Shown one piece after another: positions 1-3,853 of a stretch of 5,389 bases of DNA. Location of the stretch: assembly GCA_949128015.1 (NCBI GenBank), contig CASBRC010000139.1:1-5389 (forward strand), read 5' to 3'. Both the position numbers and the translations under genes were made by a program. Position 1 is the first letter of the stretch, and each line of letters starts with the position of its first letter. Below the pieces are notes generated by a model. That model saw nothing but the letters and a program-made list of their open reading frames with translations, made no database searches and had not been told where the DNA came from. Source of the stretch: Synechococcales cyanobacterium PMM_0003 (GTDB lineage Bacteria > Cyanobacteriota > Cyanobacteriia > Pseudanabaenales > Pseudanabaenaceae).

Positions 1-115
1 AAGTGCATATTTAAGTCGCATAGATTTTAATAAAATAAATAGACTGTGGCGCACGCTGCGCGTGCGCCACAGTCTATTTATTTTATTAAAATCTATGCGA
101 CTTAAATATGCACTT
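1..115. repeat. 115-bp perfect inverted repeat (56-bp arms, TGC loop)
   Basis: Bases 1-56 are the exact reverse complement of bases 60-115, with only TGC (57-59) unpaired and no mismatch. The centre (43-73) is a GC-rich hairpin core found again at 3059-3089. The outer 42 bp of each arm are AT-rich and not shared with that second copy. The right arm covers the permease start codon (ATG at 95) and its first seven codons, so the left arm carries an inverted copy of the gene's 5' end. Identity runs to base 1, so the true outer limit is unknown. As RNA this would bury the start codon in a stem; as DNA it could extrude a cruciform. A fold-back assembly artefact at a contig end is a serious alternative. 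Confidence 0.95.
43..73. repeat. Dispersed GC-rich palindromic element, copy 1
   Basis: This 31-bp core has 14-bp arms (ACTGTGGCGCACGC and its complement) around the loop TGC. It is identical to the core at 3059-3089 when read in the opposite orientation, because the loop there is GCA. Two identical cores in different intergenic settings within 3 kb indicate a dispersed repeat family rather than chance. No coding capacity or flanking target-site duplication is visible. Confidence 0.8.
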
Positions 116-889
116 CGCGTTGCTAGGACGCTATTTTCAACATACTACGCTTATATGCTCGAATACCGAGCAGAACTTTTTATCTGGTTGTTATCGAACT
201 CTTTACCATTTATTTTGATGGGTGCATGGTTAAAAGCATCCGAAACTGGCAGCTTTGGCTTTACGGCTTTAGAGTTTATCCGTTACTTTTTAGCGGTATT
301 TGTGGTACGTCAATTTAATATTGTTTGGGTGATTTGGGACTTTGAGAAAGAACTACTTTCAGGGCAGCTTTCGCATCGGTTACTCCAACCCCTCGATCCA
401 TTTTGGCATCATTTGATTAATCACATTGCTGAGCGTTTCGCGAGACTGCCTATGCTTGTAGTATTGATCGCCCTATTTTTTGGACTTTATCCACAATCAT
501 TCTGGATTCCCTCACTGTCAACAGGTTTGATCGCCATATTTATCGTTGCGATCGCATTTTTGTTAAGATTCCTGATCCAGTATACGTTTGGTATCCTATC
601 ATTTTGGACAGAACGAGCTAGTGCAATCGAGCAACTTTGGTATTTGGCATATATATTTCTATCAGGAATCATTGCTCCCTTGGATGTATTTCCACCACTA
701 GTTCGCGATATTGTCATGTGGACTCCATTCCCTTATATGGTGTATTTTCCTGCGGCACTTCTAGTGGGAAAAGCAATTGATGTCTGGCAAGGAATTGGGA
801 TAATGATCGGATGGATGAGCATCTTTTTTGTCATCAGTCGCTGGCTATGGCGTAAAGGTATCAAGCAATATTCTGGTATGGGTGCTTGA
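95..889 (+). CDS. ABC-2 type transporter permease subunit
   Basis: This is a membrane permease of an ABC exporter, 264 residues from the ATG at 95. About six hydrophobic segments are visible (roughly residues 27-45, 60-80, 115-132, 142-165, 178-196 and 232-250). The loop at 83-102 (FEKELLSGQLSHRLLQPLDP), the segment RFLIQYTFGILSFWTERASA (158-177) and the C-terminus KQYSGMGA match what I know of the cyanobacterial ABC-2 permease family related to daunorubicin-type exporters. The substrate cannot be inferred. The frame stays open to a GTG at 62, but that lies in the hairpin core and would add 11 residues encoded by repeat. The ATG start gives the usual N-terminus leading into TYYAYMLEYRAE, so I prefer it. 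There is no clear Shine-Dalgarno sequence. No ATPase partner lies in the window. The 5' end lies inside the inverted repeat. Confidence 0.88.
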   Translation: MRLKYALRVARTLFSTYYAYMLEYRAELFIWLLSNSLPFILMGAWLKASETGSFGFTALEFIRYFLAVFVVRQFNIVWVIWDFEKELLSGQLSHRLLQPLDPFWHHLINHIAERFARLPMLVVLIALFFGLYPQSFWIPSLSTGLIAIFIVAIAFLLRFLIQYTFGILSFWTERASAIEQLWYLAYIFLSGIIAPLDVFPPLVRDIVMWTPFPYMVYFPAALLVGKAIDVWQGIGIMIGWMSIFFVISRWLWRKGIKQYSGMGA

Positions 890-944
890 AATAGATCACT
901 AAAAAGTAATTATCAACCAACAAAACTGGTGCTATTTAGAAATA

Positions 945-986
945 AATTATAAAAAAGGAACGCGAAGCGTTCCCTTTTTTATAATT
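945..986. terminator. Bidirectional hairpin terminator between permease and CDF genes
   Basis: The left arm 945-963 pairs with 967-986 around a GAA loop, with a single unpaired C in the right arm. The GC-rich inner stem (GGAACGC/GCGTTCC) is flanked by an A-run on the left and a T-run on the right, so it can act as an intrinsic terminator on both strands. It sits between convergent genes, 56 nt after the permease stop, and its right arm contains the CDF stop codon (979-981). Confidence 0.85.
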
Positions 987-1872
987 CTTGATCAGTCCAT
1001 GATTTGGGATCTTCTAATGGTTCTAAATGTGTAAGAACATTCATATTTGGTAAAGCTTTACAGATAGCCGACTCAATCTCTTCACATAAATCATGTCCTT
1101 CTTGAACAGTCCATGCCCCCGGGACTAGAATATGGAAAGAAACAAATCTTCTTGAACCTGCAATTCTGGTGCGAATAGCGTGAAACTTGATCTGCCGACA
1201 ATTGTGGGGAGATAGAATTTCATCGATTATTTGTCTTTCTTCTATGGGAATAGAAGCGTCTAACAATGCTGAGCCGCTTTCTTGGATCAGTCTTACTCCA
1301 GTCCAAACAATATTGGCAGCAACTACTAGAGCAATTAAGGGATCAAGAATCAACCAACCTGTTACTGAAACTAATAATACTCCTAGAATTACACCGACGG
1401 AAGTCCACACATCGGTTAGTAAATGATGAGCATCAGCACGTAAAGTGATCGAGTGCAGACGTTTTCCTGCTTTGAGTAATACTAGCGCTACACCTCCATT
1501 TATCGCTGATGCGACTAATGAAAGTAACATGCCTAAGCCAATCTGTTCTAATGGTTGGGGATTTAACAATCTCGGAATCGCTGCGATCGCAATACTTACC
1601 GCAGCCACTAAAATTAATGCTCCTTCAAATCCACTAGAAAAGTATTCTGCTTTAGAATGCCCAAATACATGTTCTTCATCTGGCGGTTTCGCAGCATAGG
1701 TTATTGCCCAGACTGCCCCGATCGCTGCTACCAAATTAACCACCGACTCAAGAGCATCGGATAAAAATCCTACGGAATTAGTCAAAGAATAAGCGCCTAG
1801 TTTCAATGCGATCGTTGAAATAGCAGCTCCAATCGAGAGAAATGCATAATAACGAGCAGATTTATTTTGCAT
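979..1872 (-). CDS. Cation diffusion facilitator (CDF/FieF-like) metal transporter
   Basis: This is an inner-membrane divalent metal/proton antiporter of 297 residues, the usual CDF length. It has an N-terminal transmembrane domain (about residues 8-200) and a C-terminal cytoplasmic ferredoxin-like domain (about 207-287). From memory of E. coli YiiP, TM5 keeps the HxxxD metal site (H150, D154 in [11 protein letters not shown]), and the loop site is present as D65, H68 and H72 ([10 protein letters not shown]). Cytoplasmic histidines equivalent to the binuclear site are H231, H247 and H282. TM2, however, reads SDALESVVN, so the canonical DxxxD/HxxxD becomes E42xxxN46. The metal could be Zn, Fe, Mn, Co or Cd and is not decided by sequence. 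The ATG at 1872 follows no clear Shine-Dalgarno. The gene is divergent from prmA and convergent with the permease gene, so it is probably monocistronic. Confidence 0.93.
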   Translation of the reverse strand: MQNKSARYYAFLSIGAAISTIALKLGAYSLTNSVGFLSDALESVVNLVAAIGAVWAITYAAKPPDEEHVFGHSKAEYFSSGFEGALILVAAVSIAIAAIPRLLNPQPLEQIGLGMLLSLVASAINGGVALVLLKAGKRLHSITLRADAHHLLTDVWTSVGVILGVLLVSVTGWLILDPLIALVVAANIVWTGVRLIQESGSALLDASIPIEERQIIDEILSPHNCRQIKFHAIRTRIAGSRRFVSFHILVPGAWTVQEGHDLCEEIESAICKALPNMNVLTHLEPLEDPKSWTDQEL

Positions 1873-1916
1873 ATCGCGTCTATCGAAAGTAGGTAAAAAT
1901 TAAAAATAGCTACTAG

Positions 1917-1922
1917 ATTATA
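1917..1922 (-). promoter_or_regulatory. Candidate -10 box for the CDF gene
   Basis: The minus strand reads TATAAT here, a perfect -10 consensus, 45 nt upstream of the CDF start codon in the 101-bp divergent spacer. No good -35 hexamer is found 16-18 nt upstream, so a strong constitutive promoter is not demonstrated. No inverted-repeat operator for a metal sensor (ArsR/SmtB or Fur type) is obvious in the spacer. The prmA promoter must also lie in or near this spacer, but I could not place it. Confidence 0.35.
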
Positions 1923-1973
1923 AAGGTATTGATCTGTTGTTAACTTTCTTCCCTGATTGCTTGCAAATTTATT

Positions 1974-2927
1974 ATGTCTTGGATAGAACTTACTCTCGAT
2001 ACCACCAACGAAGCCGTTGATTGGGTTTGTACATTACTCGCCAATGCGATCGCAGTCGAAGATATGCAGATTAGTGAATATTGCGATCGCAATGCCAAAT
2101 GGACATTTACCATTCAAATGTACTTGTCTGAAGATCAGCAAATCCATCAACGCATAGACGCGATCGCCGCGATCCTCACACCACTGCATCGCACAGGGCT
2201 GACTAGCGAATTACAAACCTTTGTTATTGACCAAAAGCCATTTCCAGTAGAAATAGCCCAAAATCCTGAGAATTCCTTAATTAGAAGAATCGGCGATCGC
2301 TTGGTAATTGTTGCTGCTGACTCAAACTATACGGTTACTAATCCACAGGAAATTATCCTACGTTTGCAAAATAGTCTCGCCTTTGGCAGTGGACTGCATC
2401 CCGCCACAATTCTTAGTTTGCGACTGCTCGAACGTCATATCCAACCTAAACTCCATGTCCTTGATCTTGGTTCAGGTTCGGGCATTCTCAGTGTTGCGAT
2501 CGCAAAACTCGGCGCAAAAGTTTTAGCGATCGATAATGACCTCATTGCCGTCGCTGCCACTGAAGACGCAGTGCAACGCAACCAAGTCGCACAACAGGTG
2601 ACCGCAATGTGCGCTAGCCTTGGCAGTGCTAGCAAACTAGGGCATTGGATGGGCGGCGATAGCGTCGAAAATGTCCCTGCGATCGCCTCTGATCAAAAGT
2701 TCGATCTGATCGTGGCAAATATCTTTGCGCGAGTACATATTTCTCTTGCCGCCGAGTTTCACAAGGCTTTACGTTCTACTTCTACCCATACAGGAATCTT
2801 AATCACCGCAGGTTATACCAACGATCGCGAAGAAGATATTACTGCGGCAATGAGCGCGGTAGGATTTGAATTATGCGATCGCATCCAAATTAATGAATGG
2901 CTTGCGATCGCCTATCGCGCCCTTTAG
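1974..2927 (+). CDS. prmA: Ribosomal protein L11 methyltransferase-like (PrmA family)
   Basis: This is a soluble S-adenosylmethionine-dependent methyltransferase of 317 residues, slightly longer than E. coli PrmA (about 293). The N-terminal substrate-recognition domain begins MSWIELTLDTTNEAVD, as in many PrmA proteins. The catalytic domain has the family block LAFGSGLHPAT (135-145), usually written DPGxAFGTGxHxTT. Motif I is VLDLGSGSGI (162-171), the ribose-binding acidic residue is D187 in AIDND, and motif IV is FDLIVANIF (243-251). The block before AFG is unusual (LQNS instead of the normal DPG), and about 25 residues (215-240) look like an extra loop. PrmA methylates L11 on the ribosome, but these differences leave room for another protein substrate. 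The start ATG has no Shine-Dalgarno. The gene carries eight HIP1 octamers, far denser than elsewhere in the window. It probably ends transcription at the hairpin 3054-3094. Confidence 0.85.
   Translation: MSWIELTLDTTNEAVDWVCTLLANAIAVEDMQISEYCDRNAKWTFTIQMYLSEDQQIHQRIDAIAAILTPLHRTGLTSELQTFVIDQKPFPVEIAQNPENSLIRRIGDRLVIVAADSNYTVTNPQEIILRLQNSLAFGSGLHPATILSLRLLERHIQPKLHVLDLGSGSGILSVAIAKLGAKVLAIDNDLIAVAATEDAVQRNQVAQQVTAMCASLGSASKLGHWMGGDSVENVPAIASDQKFDLIVANIFARVHISLAAEFHKALRSTSTHTGILITAGYTNDREEDITAAMSAVGFELCDRIQINEWLAIAYRAL
2046..2911. repeat. Cluster of HIP1 octamers (GCGATCGC) within prmA
   Basis: Eight copies start at 2046, 2083, 2160, 2293, 2496, 2679, 2875 and 2904, with a ninth just outside at 2974. 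HIP1 is a highly over-represented palindrome in most cyanobacteria and has been linked to Dam-like GATC and CGATCG methylation. Other copies in the window start at 548, 1583, 3480, 3558, 3651, 3762, 4482 and 5373. Many reside at Ile-Ala or Ala-Ile codons, and their abundance marks these genes as long-resident. Confidence 0.85.
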
Positions 2928-3053
2928 TAGCTCTTGCGTTAAAATCTGATCATAGTAATCAGGTGAACTAGTAGCGATCGCTACCAACTAAACTCATGTC
3001 TTGCTTAGACTAATTACCAGATTAAGTATGTAGACGTAATTAAATATAAAACT

Positions 3054-3094
3054 TAAAAACTGTGGCGCACGCGCAGCGTGCGCCACAGTTTTTA
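3054..3094. terminator. Hairpin terminator downstream of prmA; dispersed palindrome copy 2
   Basis: Arms 3054-3072 and 3076-3094 (19 bp, no mismatch) enclose a GCA loop. A-rich left and T-rich right ends make it terminator-like in both directions. The inner 31 bp (3059-3089) are the same element as 43-73 in reverse orientation. It stands 126 nt after the prmA stop and 83 nt before the next start codon. It could therefore end the prmA transcript or lie in the leader of the small downstream gene. Confidence 0.8.
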
Positions 3095-3160
3095 GGGTTT
3101 GGGTTATTTACTACGTTACTTAAAGACAGCTAGCCCATTTTTAAACGTTAAATCACAAAG

Positions 3161-3171
3161 AGGAGTTAGGA
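3161..3171 (+). promoter_or_regulatory. Ribosome binding site of the 75-aa gene
   Basis: A strong purine-rich AGGAG (3161-3165) lies 12 nt before the ATG at 3178, and a second weaker AGGA (3168-3171) lies 6 nt before it. This is the only clear Shine-Dalgarno region in the window. It supports real translation of the short frame from ATG 3178 rather than from the GTG directly after it. Confidence 0.7.
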
Positions 3172-3177
3172 AAATAT

Positions 3178-3405
3178 ATGGTGTATACCCCTTTGATCGG
3201 TTTTACTCTATTTGTCCTCCTATTTTTAGGAGCAGCTTTTACCCTAAGTTATTTCTGGTGGGCTGATCGTTACAAAACACCAGAAGTCATCGCTGCGGAA
3301 GTAATGCAGTTTTCAGAACAATTTACCAACGCATTATCAGTTTTTGCTGTTGGCATGCTTGCCTTTGGCACTATGTTGATATTTCTTAACTTTTCCATCA
3401 AATAA
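3178..3405 (+). CDS. Small two-helix membrane protein, unknown function
   Basis: This is a 75-residue protein I do not recognise. It has two hydrophobic segments (about residues 5-28 and 52-71) joined by a polar, partly acidic linker (29-51) that looks helical and starts WWADRYKTPEV. There is no signal-peptide cleavage site, cysteine or metal motif. The good ribosome binding site, the dedicated terminator overlapping its stop codon, and low-complexity-free composition argue that it is a genuine gene. Small two-helix proteins in cyanobacteria are often accessory subunits of thylakoid or respiratory complexes, but nothing in this sequence identifies one, and it does not resemble NdhL as I know it. 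The adjacent hairpin at 3054-3094 could lie in its 5' leader if transcription starts upstream. Confidence 0.75.
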   Translation: MVYTPLIGFTLFVLLFLGAAFTLSYFWWADRYKTPEVIAAEVMQFSEQFTNALSVFAVGMLAFGTMLIFLNFSIK

Positions 3406-3440
3406 AAAGAAGGGCGTGCTTTGCACGCCCTTCTTTTTAT
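3402..3440. terminator. Bidirectional hairpin terminator shared by convergent small genes
   Basis: Arms 3402-3419 and 3423-3440 pair perfectly (18 bp) around a TTT loop. The inner GC-rich stem GGGCGTGC/GCACGCCC has A-rich and T-rich flanks, so each strand has a U-run after the stem. The stop codon of the plus-strand gene (3403-3405) and that of the minus-strand gene (3437-3439) both lie inside the arms. The two coding regions are thus only 31 bp apart. Confidence 0.9.
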
Positions 3441-3787
3441 AAAAATCCTACTGCCCCACCTAGCAACACAATCATCGTCGCGATCGCCAGAGGATGAATC
3501 CCAAAAGCCCAAGCATTAGGAATTTTGATCCCTTCGCAAAGTGGAAAGATCACAAGTGCGATCGCAGCATTAATTAACAGGAAGCAAATAGCCCATAGGG
3601 GAACCCAGCGCAAATTTAATCCTACTAGTGCAATCCAAACAAAAATATTTGCGATCGCAATAATACCAACACCTTGCACCCATGCTTTTCCAGACTCAAT
3701 CGGATGATTGGGTGACATCCAGACTAGCCCCATCCACGTTAGGGCTGCCAATAAACCACAGGCGATCGCATCGTAAAAAAAGTGCAT
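3437..3787 (-). CDS. Four-helix integral membrane protein, unknown function
   Basis: This is a 116-residue hydrophobic protein with four predicted membrane segments (about residues 5-24, 39-58, 62-81 and 97-115) and short loops. I do not recognise the family. Possible conserved features are D6 at the start of helix 1, W18, the loop SPNHPIESGKAW (25-36), and the polar E85 and H98 near helices 3 and 4. The ATG at 3787 follows a weak GAGA-type Shine-Dalgarno, eight or so bases upstream on the minus strand. It carries four HIP1 sites (3480, 3558, 3651, 3762), typical of a resident cyanobacterial gene. It lies 66 bp downstream of the SPOR gene on the same strand, with no terminator between, so co-transcription is likely and an envelope role is possible. 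The gene ends inside the shared hairpin. Confidence 0.7.
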   Translation of the reverse strand: MHFFYDAIACGLLAALTWMGLVWMSPNHPIESGKAWVQGVGIIAIANIFVWIALVGLNLRWVPLWAICFLLINAAIALVIFPLCEGIKIPNAWAFGIHPLAIATMIVLLGGAVGFL

Positions 3788-3853
3788 ATTTGCGTCTCGC
3801 TAGTAACTTCTCATCGTGCATTGCTTCTCAGCGCGTAATGTGATGATTCATCT

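Larger units (their letters stand above)
2928..3177. other. 250-bp intergenic region, prmA to small membrane gene
   Basis: Apart from the hairpin at 3054-3094, this spacer holds one HIP1 octamer (2974-2981) inside a 14-bp palindrome, GTAGCGATCGCTAC (2971-2984). It also holds the ribosome-binding region of the downstream gene. An AT-rich stretch around 3039-3050 contains TATAAA (3045-3050), but no matching -35 box is convincing. I see no coding frame, tRNA or structured RNA beyond the hairpin. Confidence 0.6.

Noticed and set aside
62..94. GTG at 62 as start of the permease, adding 11 residues
   Set aside because: The extra residues are encoded by the hairpin repeat and do not fit the family N-terminus. 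The ATG at 95 gives a normal 264-residue protein.
890..978. Possible small RNA or CRISPR-like repeats between the convergent genes
   Set aside because: Only one hairpin is present, fully explained as a terminator. There are no repeated spacers or other structure.
1187..1699. Three plus-strand frames inside the CDF gene (1187-1426, 1266-1448, 1445-1699)
   Set aside because: They overlap a well-supported gene on the other strand and have no motifs or ribosome binding sites. They are shadow frames.
2971..2984. 14-bp palindrome GTAGCGATCGCTAC as an operator
   Set aside because: It is centred on a HIP1 octamer, so the symmetry is mostly explained by that abundant motif. No nearby promoter is clear.
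3270..3512. Minus-strand frame of 80 codons crossing the shared terminator
   Set aside because: It runs through the hairpin and both flanking genes, is rich in Arg/Ser/Asp, and has no recognisable domain.
3780..3791. 12-bp match (AAGTGCATATTT) between the window start and the start of the four-helix gene
   Set aside because: It is short and AT-rich, and both copies simply include an AAATATGCACTT start-codon context. There is no further homology, so chance is sufficient.
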